Origin: JACPFJ01 sp036504875
GTDB taxonomy: Bacteria > Desulfobacterota > Desulfuromonadia > Geobacterales > Pseudopelobacteraceae
Assembly: GCA_036504875.1 (NCBI GenBank)
Contig: DASXUK010000053.1
Location: forward strand, 124,001-188,000
Length of the DNA stretch: 64,000 nucleotides
Direction of reading: 5' to 3'
Position numbers and translations under genes: made by a program. Positions 18,787 through 27,795 of the stretch are shown piece by piece. Below the pieces are notes generated by a model. That model was not told the origin of the DNA. It saw nothing but the letters and a program-made list of their open reading frames with translations, and searched no databases. Numbering within the stretch: the first letter of the stretch is position 1; every line of letters begins with the position of its first letter.

Positions 18787-20303
18787 ACAATGAAAGCCTG
18801 ATGATAACCTTTCACAATGGGCAAAATGTTCCGGTCAAGGATGTCCCCGAGATCTCCTTGAACGGCTTCTTGCAAGCGCTGGTAGATATGACCGGAGCAG
18901 GTTGGCGGATTGTATCCTACTTTGGTGTGCCGGACCGCGAAGGGGTCGGCTTGTGGTGCATTCTGGCAGGCAAGCATGAACGCCTGGGAGCTCTGCGTTC
19001 ATGGGTTGAAGATCGCTTGCCGAGCATCGCTACAGTCTGTCCCGAAGCGCACCTGTTTGAAAGGGAGATCGCCGAGCAGTGCGGCGTTGTGCTGGAGGAT
19101 CATCCCTGGTTCAAGCCGCTACGTTATCAGAGATCCTTTCGCCGGGGACATGATGCCTGGGGGCGCTCTCAAAATGAAGAAATCATAGCCGGAGTGGGAG
19201 ATTTCTTCCGCGTAAAAGGTGATGAAATCCACGAGGTTGCTGTCGGGCCGGTCCATGCCGGAATAATTGAACCGGGTCATTTCCGCTTCCAGTGTCATGG
19301 CGAGAAAGTCCTTCATCTGGAGATAGCCCTGGGTTATCAGCATCGCGGTCTGGAGCAGGCGTTCTTAAATGGTCCCCACCCGACGACCATGCTACAGATG
19401 GAGACGATTGCCGGTGATACTACCATCGGACATGCCACCGCCTATGCCATGATCAATGAGGGGCTGGCTGCCGTTGAGCCCCCGCCTCAGGCGGAATCTA
19501 TCAGGGCGGTTGCCCTGGAACTGGAAAGGTTGGCTAATCATTGTGGCGACCTGGGAGCCTTGGCCGGTGATGTTGGATATCTGCCAACCATGTCATTCTG
19601 TGGCCGGATCCGAGGGGATTTCCTGAATATGACAGCTGTTTTGTGCGGCAGCCGTTTCGGGCGCGGCCTAATCCGTCCCGGTGGAACCTACTTTAACTGT
19701 TCTCCTGAACAGTCGGCAGTACTATTAAAAAACCTGGAAGCGATCAGACTGGATTATGCAGGAGCCGTCGGGCTGTTGTGGGAGTCACCTTCTGTGATGG
19801 CCCGCTTTGAGGGTACCGGTAAAATAGATCGCGCTGCTGCGTTGGCATTGGGGCTGGTCGGGCCTTCTGCTCGGGCAAGCGGTGTTGAGCGGGATGTGCG
19901 CTGCGATCATCCTTTTGGTCTTTTTCGTACCATCAAACCCTCGGTGCCGTTGCTCTCAGATGGTGATGTTCTGGCGCGGGCCATGGTACGTTGGAAGGAA
20001 TCCCAGGCCGCTATGGAATTTGTTTATGATCAGCTTAGTGCTTTGCCGGGTGGGGGATCCAAGGTGTCATGCGGGAAGATGCCTGCTGATCGGTTGGCAG
20101 TGGCCCTGGTGGAGGGCTGGCGGGGTGAGATATGTCATGCAGTAATTACGGACGCCAAGGGTAACTTCTTGCGTTACAAGGTCAAGGATCCCTCCTTTCA
20201 TAACTGGAGCGGCTTGGCGCTGGCCTTGCGGGATGAGCAGATATCTGATTTTCCCCTCTGCAATAAAAGTTTCAATCTCTCCTATTGCGGTTTTGATTTA
20301 TAA
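18783..20303 (+). CDS. HyfG-like large subunit (NuoC-NuoD fusion) without NiFe ligands
   Basis: The 506-residue protein has an N-terminal 30-kDa (NuoC-like) domain (residues about 1-125) and a 49-kDa (NuoD/HycE-like) domain. Where a hydrogenase would have the first CxxC (RICGIC), it reads METIAGDTTIGHATAY, and the C-terminus reads NKSFNLSYCGFDL with one cysteine instead of CxxC. It therefore cannot bind a NiFe centre in the usual way. Such energy-converting hydrogenase-related (Ehr) proteins are known from Geobacter genomes. The start is GTG 18783, overlapping the previous stop (GTGA). The role is probably redox-linked ion transport with an unknown electron partner. Confidence 0.88.
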   Translation: MNNESLMITFHNGQNVPVKDVPEISLNGFLQALVDMTGAGWRIVSYFGVPDREGVGLWCILAGKHERLGALRSWVEDRLPSIATVCPEAHLFEREIAEQCGVVLEDHPWFKPLRYQRSFRRGHDAWGRSQNEEIIAGVGDFFRVKGDEIHEVAVGPVHAGIIEPGHFRFQCHGEKVLHLEIALGYQHRGLEQAFLNGPHPTTMLQMETIAGDTTIGHATAYAMINEGLAAVEPPPQAESIRAVALELERLANHCGDLGALAGDVGYLPTMSFCGRIRGDFLNMTAVLCGSRFGRGLIRPGGTYFNCSPEQSAVLLKNLEAIRLDYAGAVGLLWESPSVMARFEGTGKIDRAAALALGLVGPSARASGVERDVRCDHPFGLFRTIKPSVPLLSDGDVLARAMVRWKESQAAMEFVYDQLSALPGGGSKVSCGKMPADRLAVALVEGWRGEICHAVITDAKGNFLRYKVKDPSFHNWSGLALALRDEQISDFPLCNKSFNLSYCGFDL

Positions 20304-20328
20304 AAAAAGAAGCCGCAGCCTCTTTTTA
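20303..20328. terminator. Hairpin between convergent genes, likely bidirectional terminator
   Basis: AAAAAGA-x-GC pairs with GC-x-TCTTTTT around a 4-base loop, with A/T tracts on both sides. Confidence 0.55.
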
Positions 20329-20361
20329 ATTTCCAAACATATAACTCGACTGGCGGAAAAT

Positions 20362-21189
20362 TTAGCGCCTGTACTTCTTGGTCAGCTCCATGACACGCCT
20401 GACGCGGGCTACGATCCGCACCGGCTGAACCGGTTTAGGTATGAAATCAATAAAACCGAACTCCAACGCTTTTTGCTCGTCTTCGCTGGAGGCCTTGGAA
20501 GTCAGCATGATCACCGGGATATCAGAAGTCATAGGATTGGATTTAATGGCGCGTAATAACCCGTAACCATCCATGCGGGGCATGACCGAGTCGGTTATAA
20601 TTACCCTGGGCCGCTCGGAAACCGCCAGCTTAAGACCTTCCAGCCCGTCGTGGGCCACAATTACATTGTATCCTTCCTTGGCCAGCGCCACCTGGATGAC
20701 GGTGGCCACAGTGGTTGAATCTTCTACTATCAAAATTGTATCGCACTCATCCCCGCCAACCGCACTTTTAAGATAATTTTTGGAAATGGCGTCCAGAATT
20801 TCCTTGCGAGTCGAGATGACCGGAATTATCTGATAACCGGTCATGCGGCTCAACATCTCCATGGTTTCAGAATCGAACGGATCGGTGATGGCCACGGCCA
20901 GCATGCTATCTTTTTGTTTAAGCGGAAAGACCAGCTTTTTCATGGCAAAATCAGACGGCAGGAGATCAAGCAGCTCTTGAGAAAAGCTGTGATTAATGAA
21001 ATTTTTGATGGTCTTGAAGTTGAACTGCTTGGCAAGTGCCTCAGCCAGTTCTTCCTCAGTAATGACCCCCATCTCTTCAAGTACAACCCCGAGACGTTTT
21101 TTATCCGCTTTCTGGCGTTCCAGAGCACGCTCAAGGGTTTTCTTGCTGATTATTTCGGATTCGACAAGGATATCTCCCAGGTGCTTCAT
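20362..21189 (-). CDS. MshEN-domain response regulator
   Basis: The 275-residue protein combines an N-terminal MshEN-type domain (residues about 1-140), with two copies of the L-G-x-x-L...L-x-x-A-L-x-x-Q pattern (LGDILVESEIISKKTLERAL and RLGVVLEEMGVITEEELAEAL), and a C-terminal receiver domain (about 150-270) with phosphoacceptor Asp in VIITDSVMPRMDG and the conserved Lys in FIPKP. MshEN modules bind cyclic di-GMP in type II secretion/type IV pilus ATPases, so the protein probably joins c-di-GMP and phosphorelay signals, for example to motility or adhesion. There is no DNA-binding output domain. It is encoded near, and on the same strand as, the chemoreceptor. Confidence 0.9.
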   Translation of the reverse strand: MKHLGDILVESEIISKKTLERALERQKADKKRLGVVLEEMGVITEEELAEALAKQFNFKTIKNFINHSFSQELLDLLPSDFAMKKLVFPLKQKDSMLAVAITDPFDSETMEMLSRMTGYQIIPVISTRKEILDAISKNYLKSAVGGDECDTILIVEDSTTVATVIQVALAKEGYNVIVAHDGLEGLKLAVSERPRVIITDSVMPRMDGYGLLRAIKSNPMTSDIPVIMLTSKASSEDEQKALEFGFIDFIPKPVQPVRIVARVRRVMELTKKYRR

Positions 21190-21321
21190 GTCGCCTGTCC
21201 CTTAAATATAAGCTTTTTTGAATCTATCCAACTTTATTAGCATACACCATTTTATACAACCCATAACATTTTAATAAATTTTTGATAATATTAAACTATA
21301 ATTAAAGTATAAATAAAGTAT

Positions 21322-23436
21322 TTATTTGAGACCCAGCTTTACCACTGATTCACAGGGGGCCAAATATCCGATGCGGATACCTCCCCAGTGTTTGCCATTA
21401 ATTAAGAGCGGCATTGACATGTCGTTAAGTATTTCACCGGTGTCGCGACGATAAGTCTGTAGCAGAAATCCATCGGTATTGCGGGCGCAACGGATACCGG
21501 TACGGTCATTGAACATCCGTTTGGTGCGGTTGTTATTCTTGTCATACTCGGGATCGCCGGTGAGAGGCTTGGTATAACGCAAATTGTGGCAGGGTAGATA
21601 TCCGTTGTTATCAACGCAGATGGCGAATAAGACCTTGCTGTCCTTGTTGATGACCTGCTCCTGTATCGGTGAAATAACCCTGTCAAAGAAGCTATCGAAT
21701 TTTGTGGTGAATTTTTGCGGATTGGTCTTGGCGATTTGAATATAATTCCGGTCAAACAACGCTTCCATAGTCAGGGTCTTGTCCTTTATGGCGGCAGCAA
21801 TGCACTTTTGAACCTGCCCCTCAATCTCCCTGATATGTCCCTTGACTGCATCATGGTAGTTGCCGACTGAGAACTTACCGACCGTGTTGTAAATTTGCTC
21901 AACTACGTCAGAGAAGGTTGCAAAAGCATCAGAAGTTACCTTCATCATGTCGTAATTCTCTGTGGCGGTAAGAGATACATGATGAATCTTTTGAGAGATA
22001 TCCTGAATGGTGGCGCTCTGTTCTTCCGAGGCCGTGGCTATCTGCTCGATCATGGTCTTTGATTCATGGGCATGTTCCTTGATGTTCTTCAATTGCTGCC
22101 GGGCTTCTTCCGAGCGAGAGAGCCCGGTTGCGACCAAGGTACTTTCCTCGGTGATCATTGCAGCTGCCTTGCGGCTTTCCTGCTGGATTGATGAAACGAT
22201 CCTCTCGATCTCGCGGGTTGAGTGAGTGGTCTTTTGGGCCAAATTCTTAACTTCGCTGGCTACTACTGCGAAACCCTTGCCGGCTTCACCGGCGCGAGCC
22301 GCCTCGATCGAGGCATTGAGTGCCAGAAGGTTGGTCTGGTCGGCAATATCTTCGATCAGGACGACCATCTCGCCAATCTTGGCGGAAGAGGATTCCAGCT
22401 CACGTATGGTGGCCAATGTGCTGGTCACGCTCACGCTAATCTGCTGCATAAACCGACAGGTTTCTTCCATTACAGCCATACCGTTGCTGGCGGCTGTGTC
22501 TACATCCGAGGAGAGTGTTGCGGCCCGGTGAGTATTACCGGCTACCTCGTTAATGGTAGCTGACATCTGGTCGGATGCCAGCGCCACGGCAACCGCTTTT
22601 TCTTTCTGGTCCTGCGAGATCTGCAGTGTGTGCTCGGTGCCGGCGGCTAACTCGCAAACCCCGGTACCGATCATGCAGGCCTGTTGGTACAGAACCGAAA
22701 ACGTATCCCGGATTTTTGTCGTAAGTAGATTAACTTCCTGGCATACCCGGCCAATTTCATCCTCGGTGTGAATATGCAGCAATCTGGTAAGGTCACCCTC
22801 AGCCCCGGTCAAATCCCCCAGTTGGTTGTAAACCAGGGCTATCTGATGGACCACGGTTCTCTGGAAAAAAAGATAAAGAGTGGCCAGCATCGCTAAAAAG
22901 AAAGCAACACCTACTATGGACATAATGATCGATAACCTGACCGCGCTTTTAATCCCGTCCTCAAGTGAGGTAGTCAACAGCAAGCCGCCCAGGTGCTTTG
23001 ATCCGGATTTATGGCAGCTGTGGCAGCGATCGTCATTTAAGAGCGGTACTGCGAGGCTCATTACCTGAATTCCGTTTCTGTTGATTCTTGCCTCTTGAGT
23101 TTTGCCGCTTGCTATGGCGCGGCGGATCTCCTCGCTTGAAGCGCTGCCATTCCATTCTTTTCCCTCAACGTTGAAAAGACGTACAGAAGAACCAGGGCCG
23201 CCTTTTTTCTGGATCTCATCCACGGTAGCGCTGTAATCCTTCATGTCTCCCTTGACCATCACAGTACTCAGGTTTTGGATAATGGTAGAAGCAAGCACTC
23301 TGGCGTTCTGCTGTTGCAATTTAAGAGTGGAGCTGTATCCCAGGTAGAGCGTAATGATGCCCATACCTGCGAAACCGATGAATAAAGTGATGGCGATGAT
23401 CGCAAGGATTTTGTGGGTGAGTTTGGATTTAAACAT
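21322..23436 (-). CDS. Methyl-accepting chemotaxis protein with periplasmic heme-c motif and C-terminal Cache-like domain
   Basis: ATG 23436 gives 704 residues; an in-frame ATG at 23493 lacks a ribosome site. Helix 1 is at about 8-33 and helix 2 at about 167-191, enclosing a roughly 130-residue periplasmic domain that ends in the heme-c motif CHSCH (138-142). A HAMP segment and the signalling coiled coil follow, with the hairpin tip EDIADQTNLLALNASIEAAR. After the signalling region is an extra domain of about 170 residues (CVDNNGYLPCHN, RMFNDRTGIRCARN, GKHWGGIRIGY), a pattern seen at the C-terminus of some other chemoreceptors. The heme suggests sensing of redox state, NO or O2. No CheW or CheA gene is near. 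Confidence 0.92.
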   Translation of the reverse strand: MFKSKLTHKILAIIAITLFIGFAGMGIITLYLGYSSTLKLQQQNARVLASTIIQNLSTVMVKGDMKDYSATVDEIQKKGGPGSSVRLFNVEGKEWNGSASSEEIRRAIASGKTQEARINRNGIQVMSLAVPLLNDDRCHSCHKSGSKHLGGLLLTTSLEDGIKSAVRLSIIMSIVGVAFFLAMLATLYLFFQRTVVHQIALVYNQLGDLTGAEGDLTRLLHIHTEDEIGRVCQEVNLLTTKIRDTFSVLYQQACMIGTGVCELAAGTEHTLQISQDQKEKAVAVALASDQMSATINEVAGNTHRAATLSSDVDTAASNGMAVMEETCRFMQQISVSVTSTLATIRELESSSAKIGEMVVLIEDIADQTNLLALNASIEAARAGEAGKGFAVVASEVKNLAQKTTHSTREIERIVSSIQQESRKAAAMITEESTLVATGLSRSEEARQQLKNIKEHAHESKTMIEQIATASEEQSATIQDISQKIHHVSLTATENYDMMKVTSDAFATFSDVVEQIYNTVGKFSVGNYHDAVKGHIREIEGQVQKCIAAAIKDKTLTMEALFDRNYIQIAKTNPQKFTTKFDSFFDRVISPIQEQVINKDSKVLFAICVDNNGYLPCHNLRYTKPLTGDPEYDKNNNRTKRMFNDRTGIRCARNTDGFLLQTYRRDTGEILNDMSMPLLINGKHWGGIRIGYLAPCESVVKLGLK

Positions 23437-23587
23437 GGCCTGGTTCCTTACATATTCAATTTGAATAGAAGAGATTTTCGGAGCTGGTTTCATTATTAGT
23501 GCAAAAAAAATTTTGTCGCAATAGATTTATAAAAAACAGTTTTAAAATGGGAATCAGGTTCCAACGCAGGATTTTTGGGGCGGGAAT

Positions 23588-23618
23588 AAAAAAACCCGGA
23601 AAAAGTTTCCGGGTTTCT
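23588..23618 (-). terminator. Rho-independent terminator after rpmA
   Basis: Read on the - strand, AAACCCGGAAA pairs with TTTCCGGGTTT across a 3-base loop, followed by TTTT. It closes the rplU-rpmA unit. Confidence 0.88.
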
Positions 23619-23641
23619 GTATTATTGAATAACCTTATGGA

Positions 23642-23896
23642 TTAGTTGGGGTATACGGAGACCTTTTTACGATCTTTGCCCAGACGTTCAAACTTGACAA
23701 TGCCCTCGATCAAGGCGAACAGAGTGTAATCTTTGCCGCAGCCGACATTGTTGCCGGGATGGATCTGGGTGCCGCGCTGACGGTAAATGATATTGCCGGC
23801 TTTAACGTTTTCGCCGCCGAATTTTTTGCAACCTAGTCGCTGCCCTGCCGAGTCTCTGCCGTTTCTGGAACTTCCGCCTGCTTTCTTATGTGCCAT
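23642..23896 (-). CDS. rpmA: 50S ribosomal protein L27
   Basis: The 84-residue protein begins MAHKKAGGSSRNGRDS and contains GGENVKAGNIIYRQRGTQIHPG, the standard L27 sequence of the large ribosomal subunit near the peptidyl transferase centre. There is no N-terminal extension of the kind cleaved by Prp in Firmicutes. It follows rplU by 34 bases. The usual third gene, obg, is not next: a terminator and the chemoreceptor gene follow instead. Confidence 0.98.
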   Translation of the reverse strand: MAHKKAGGSSRNGRDSAGQRLGCKKFGGENVKAGNIIYRQRGTQIHPGNNVGCGKDYTLFALIEGIVKFERLGKDRKKVSVYPN

Positions 23897-23930
23897 TTCC
23901 TTGTCTCCTAGGAAAAATTTAGTATTTAGT

Positions 23931-24239
23931 TTATGCGCTTATTTTTTCAATCTTAAGAACAGTCCTGAACTGACGGTGACCACGCAGCTTGCGGGAGTCT
24001 TTACGTCGTTTGGATTTAAAAACTAGGACTTTCTTGTCTTTTCCCTGAACAGCAATTTTGGCAGTCACTGTGGCACCTGCCACAAGAGGTGCGCCAACTA
24101 CTATTTTGTCGCCGCCAACCATCAGAACTTCGGCGAATTCGATGCTGTCGCCCACCTGGCCCTCAAGTTTTTCAACCTTGAGAAACTCACCCTCGGTGAC
24201 CTTGTATTGTTTGCCACCTGTCTTGATCACTGCGTACAT
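23931..24239 (-). CDS. rplU: 50S ribosomal protein L21
   Basis: ATG 24239, preceded by GGAG, gives a 102-residue protein starting MYAVIKTGGKQYKV and ending in the basic KRRKDSRKLRGHRQ region, as in all L21 proteins. An in-frame upstream ATG would add 18 untypical residues. It is the first gene of the rplU-rpmA pair and has a strong promoter. Confidence 0.98.
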   Translation of the reverse strand: MYAVIKTGGKQYKVTEGEFLKVEKLEGQVGDSIEFAEVLMVGGDKIVVGAPLVAGATVTAKIAVQGKDKKVLVFKSKRRKDSRKLRGHRQFRTVLKIEKISA

Positions 24240-24278
24240 ATGCTGTCTCCATCCGCATCGTTTTTTAAAGAGTTTTGA

Positions 24279-24307
24279 ACTATAGTGAAACAAAAGTTAC
24301 AAGTCAA
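24279..24307 (-). promoter_or_regulatory. Sigma-70 promoter of rplU-rpmA
   Basis: On the - strand TTGACT (24307-24302) and TATAGT (24284-24279) are separated by 17 bases, about 40 bases before the rplU start. Confidence 0.75.
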
Positions 24308-24433
24308 GCATAAAATTCAGATCCCATTTCCGAGTCATTCACTGATTGCCTGAGAAAGAAATACAATAGGTAGTATAGAGGATAAAAAAGGAATGTAAAT
24401 TCAAGAAGCAGGGGGATGCTTTCCTTCTCCCCA

Positions 24434-25285
24434 TTAATCCAGGAGGCTGTTAAAAAGAATGAGGTAATCACTATCCCTGCTGGTAATCTTTTTCCAATTG
24501 AGATCAGGGAGAATCACCTTGTAGCCATATCCCGTGCTTTGGTAAACCTCCTCCGGTATCCCCGATTTCATGACATGCCCTGCGCCGGCAATAACAACAA
24601 CCAGTCGCTGGGGATTACGACCGAGATAGTCCTTCAGATGAAACCCCATGCTTTTATTCCAGAGCATCTGGGCCTCGCAGAAATAGAGAAAGGACTTGTC
24701 GGTGCTGGTGTGATGCTCCATGTAGGCCCCGCGAATGAACTCCATATATTGAGAGTTAACACTGCAGGTGATCCCGGCAGGAAGCAGGCGCCGCTCCGCC
24801 GGCGTCAAAGCTTTGAAACCTTTTTTGGATACCTTGCGGCTTATCTTGCGAGGTACATTGAGACCGATCAGGGGGATTTGGTTGTCACGGGCATAGAGCA
24901 GGATATCCCTGTACAGCGGCCACGGCATATTCCACTCACTATAATAGAACCTGATAAAGTCTTCCATCAAGTATTTTCCTGCCACCCACCGATCCAGTTC
25001 GGCCTGGTTTTTGGAGGTAAACATTTCCATGCCGATTGCCAGCGGCACACCCGACTGATGAAGCTTTTTGATAATCTCCAACTGCACCTTATGGGCTTCT
25101 TTGCTGTCATGAAACTCCCCGACAAAAATCAGCTTCGACTGGCTGACCTCCTTAATCATACCGTCAAAAGCAATGATCTGTCCGTCGCTAAGCCGCAGCA
25201 CCTGCGTGGTGCCATGGCAGAGAACATAGCCGGTTCCGACTAAGATAATGATGAGCAGAATGAATACCAGGCTTAACTTTTTCAT
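24434..25285 (-). CDS. ChaN-family (DUF399) heme-binding-like exported protein
   Basis: The 283-residue protein has an N-terminal membrane/signal helix and the ChaN pattern: LIFVGEFHDSKEAHKVQLEII near residues 52-72, IGMEMF, and the C-terminal GAGHVMKSGIPE. ChaN of Campylobacter binds heme and is iron-regulated; the histidines in FHD and GAGHV are kept here. No lipobox cysteine is obvious in the first helix (a cysteine lies at GYVLCHG). Its ATG overlaps the stop of the M1 peptidase gene, so both are translated from one mRNA. Confidence 0.85.
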   Translation of the reverse strand: MKKLSLVFILLIIILVGTGYVLCHGTTQVLRLSDGQIIAFDGMIKEVSQSKLIFVGEFHDSKEAHKVQLEIIKKLHQSGVPLAIGMEMFTSKNQAELDRWVAGKYLMEDFIRFYYSEWNMPWPLYRDILLYARDNQIPLIGLNVPRKISRKVSKKGFKALTPAERRLLPAGITCSVNSQYMEFIRGAYMEHHTSTDKSFLYFCEAQMLWNKSMGFHLKDYLGRNPQRLVVVIAGAGHVMKSGIPEEVYQSTGYGYKVILPDLNWKKITSRDSDYLILFNSLLD

Positions 25286-27363
25286 GGCATCGGCTTTCTG
25301 GGAAATTTAACCACACTTCCAACAGATCCCGCTGGGAACAGGCCCTTGTGGCGATTCTCCCCATTTGAAAACACCAGATAGCTGTACCTGCCGTAGTGGG
25401 TGATCTTCAATGCATACTGTTGCGCCGCCTCTTTAGAAAGAGGAAGAAATAGCGCGGAAATGCGTTCGGTGGCAGTGGCGCGCGGCATGACCATAAACAG
25501 CAGATCCCGTGGCTGGCTGTATTCATTTCCATCCAAAGCAAACCCGGTCGCTGAGATTTTAAGTCTTTCCGGTGGAGATCCCAACAAAACTGGATTTTTG
25601 GGGGTCCCGCAGAAAAATAAATCGTGTCGGCTGAGGGCGGTTTCATCAACGACTTTTTCATCAATGAGGCGGGTGCCACTCTGCCCCAGGGATTGCAGCA
25701 GAAGTTGCAAGCTATCCTTGCTGGCCCTGCAGCTTTCAGTGACTATAAACAGGAGCTGATCGGATCCCTTGATCCTGTTGACAGTGGCAGGCAGATCGGC
25801 AGTGGCTAGGATACGGAAAATGTTCACAGCCGGGTCAAGGAGCAGCCGGACAGGTCGAGTGGGGGTAGTGAAACTGAAGGGTGTCCGCTCCCCGGAAACC
25901 GGCAGAGACTTTTCAACTGTGCCGGACTCGGTTTCCAGCCGCAGGGGCAGGGGTAATTGGTAAAAAGGGGCCGGCTGTTTTAGGACCCCCGAGACCTCCC
26001 AGAGCCCGCCTTTTGACCGGTAATCAACATTTGACAGGCTAAACTGCGGCCCCCCCGGACGATTAAGCCACTGTTCTATAAAGGAGCTCATATCTTTCCC
26101 GGCCCGTCGGGAAAAGGCCTGAATGAAATCGCTCCAGGTCGCGCTTCTGAAAAGCTTCTCCCGGTAGACATCCCGAAGTGCACCGTAAAAGGCCTGGTCG
26201 CCCAAGTTATGCCGCAGCATGTGAAAGACCATGGCTGCTTTACTATAACCGATAGAGCGGGAGGCTGGATCGACCCGACCACTGAAATCGCGTAGTGGAA
26301 AATCCTTGTCCGGCGGCACCAGGGTGGCATAGTCAGTTAGAAACTGGAGCCTGGCATCGCGCCCCTGATCTGCTGCCTTCTGCTCCTTGAGGAGGTAATC
26401 GGCCAGATAGGTCACCAGCCCTTCCGACCAATTCCCCTCGCGATACTCGGCCAGCACGCCGTTACCCCACCAGTTGTGGGCAATCTCGTGAGGCAGGCTG
26501 GTATCGATGATGAAAGGTAGTCTGATGATGGCGCTCCCCAGGAGCGTATAAGAGGGAAAGCCATAACCGGTTGGGAAAAAATTCTCCACGATGGCAAACT
26601 TCTCGAACGGGTAGGGACCTAACAGTTCATTGTAGAACTGGATGTATTTAGAGGCTGCCTCCAGATAGCGTGACGCGAGATGGGCATTATCCGGATAAAA
26701 GTAGGTGTAGAGGTCAATGTTGCCCAGCCGACGTTCTTCAATCCGATATGGGCCCGCGGAAATAGTGGGGGTTCCTACTGGTCGCTCTTCTCTCCAGGTG
26801 GAGCGTGAAATCCCCTGCTTCGTTTCTCTGGAATCTCTTTTACCGGAAGTAACCGCTTCGGTTCCCGCCGGTGCAGAAATGCGAATGATACGACGTTTGG
26901 GGGGGGTCGCCGGAACAGGGTACCAGCCTGCATCACCTCCCAGAAAAACCCCTTGCGGGGTGATGGCCCCGGTTACTCCAAAGGTCGGATCCTCCTGGTT
27001 TGCAGGTCGCTCGGGGACCGAATCCTTAAATAGGTTATGGTAATTTACCGTGACGGTGACCGGTTTATGTTTTCTCTGGCTAATCTCAATTGCTAACAAT
27101 CCTTTGCCGAAAGAGAATGGCACCTGCTTGCCTGATACGAGGACCTTTTCGATGAAGGTGGTTGGCGAAAGCTGGAGTTTTAGTGTCCCGTTGTCATCAG
27201 AGAGAATCATAGTGCTTTCTCCCGCGATAAGTTGGTTCTCCGGGACCAGGGTTACCGCGATCTCCTGTTGTTCAACTTTCAAATCATTTGCGGCAGCGCA
27301 GGAAAGGGTCAATAGCAAAAGCGCTAATAAGAAGAACATCCTTGGTTCAGGGCAACATCTCAT
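25282..27363 (-). CDS. M1-family zinc aminopeptidase, exported
   Basis: This 693-residue protein has a signal peptide (possible lipobox LSC near residue 21) and a gluzincin catalytic domain. The zinc motif HEIAH begins at His292 (zinc ligands His292 and His296, catalytic Glu293), followed by WWGNG and the third ligand Glu314 in NWSEGL. The spacing of 17 residues is one shorter than the classic HExxH-x18-E. The last 200 residues have no clear assignment. The start is ATG 27363, three bases after the preceding stop; ATG 27339 is an alternative. It is translationally coupled to the ChaN-like gene, so the pair may process or handle a common envelope substrate. Confidence 0.9.
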   Translation of the reverse strand: MRCCPEPRMFFLLALLLLTLSCAAANDLKVEQQEIAVTLVPENQLIAGESTMILSDDNGTLKLQLSPTTFIEKVLVSGKQVPFSFGKGLLAIEISQRKHKPVTVTVNYHNLFKDSVPERPANQEDPTFGVTGAITPQGVFLGGDAGWYPVPATPPKRRIIRISAPAGTEAVTSGKRDSRETKQGISRSTWREERPVGTPTISAGPYRIEERRLGNIDLYTYFYPDNAHLASRYLEAASKYIQFYNELLGPYPFEKFAIVENFFPTGYGFPSYTLLGSAIIRLPFIIDTSLPHEIAHNWWGNGVLAEYREGNWSEGLVTYLADYLLKEQKAADQGRDARLQFLTDYATLVPPDKDFPLRDFSGRVDPASRSIGYSKAAMVFHMLRHNLGDQAFYGALRDVYREKLFRSATWSDFIQAFSRRAGKDMSSFIEQWLNRPGGPQFSLSNVDYRSKGGLWEVSGVLKQPAPFYQLPLPLRLETESGTVEKSLPVSGERTPFSFTTPTRPVRLLLDPAVNIFRILATADLPATVNRIKGSDQLLFIVTESCRASKDSLQLLLQSLGQSGTRLIDEKVVDETALSRHDLFFCGTPKNPVLLGSPPERLKISATGFALDGNEYSQPRDLLFMVMPRATATERISALFLPLSKEAAQQYALKITHYGRYSYLVFSNGENRHKGLFPAGSVGSVVKFPRKPMP

Positions 27364-27366
27364 AGC

Positions 27367-27564
27367 TCAGCGCCGTTTGCAGAACACCAGCAGGCCTATC
27401 GGAATCGTGGTAAGGACTCCGGTCAGCAGTAATGTCCAGCCGACCGCTTGGCGTTTTTCCTTGCCCAACCGGTCGGCAAGCAGCAAACCAATCCCGCCCC
27501 CCAGCATGACTCGTGTGCCTGCAATCAGTGCTAGTTCAGGAATGGTCAATGTGGTGGTTTTCAT
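27367..27564 (-). CDS. Small membrane protein, 65 residues
   Basis: The protein has two predicted membrane helices (about 12-30 and 42-60) separated by a short basic loop (DRLGKEKRQ), ending in CKRR. No family name can be given with certainty. A GGAG ribosome site lies just upstream, and its stop is 3 bases before the M1 peptidase start, so it is the first gene of a three-gene operon with the peptidase and ChaN-like genes. It might be a small subunit or anchor. Confidence 0.75.
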   Translation of the reverse strand: MKTTTLTIPELALIAGTRVMLGGGIGLLLADRLGKEKRQAVGWTLLLTGVLTTIPIGLLVFCKRR

Positions 27565-27677
27565 AATGCCCGCTCCTTTCCGACGCAGAGGCTTCTAGGG
27601 TTGACGTGTAAAAGAAGTATATCAAATTCTGCTTGTTAAGCTGGGCGAAGGTCCAAAAATAGAGGCTGTTAGTTGCG

Positions 27678-27715
27678 GAATATTCTCAGCTTGCAGGGGG
27701 ATTTGTAGCATATTC
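27678..27715 (+). promoter_or_regulatory. Paired upstream activator boxes (copy a)
   Basis: GAATATTC (27678-27685) and GCATATTC (27708-27715) are spaced 30 bases start to start. They lie 80 bases upstream of a -24/-12 promoter. The same box pair occurs before three other operons in the window, with periods of 20, 20 and 21. Confidence 0.6.
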
Positions 27716-27795
27716 GTTATGGCCATGATCGAGTCAATACGAGCCATGCGATTAAATATCAAGCGGAATTAAAGACTTATGCCATGGAGAGTGAC

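Noticed and set aside
24416..25243. A 275-codon + strand frame opposite the ChaN-like gene
   Set aside because: No ribosome site and no family match; the - strand gene has signal peptide, ChaN motifs and coupling to its neighbour.
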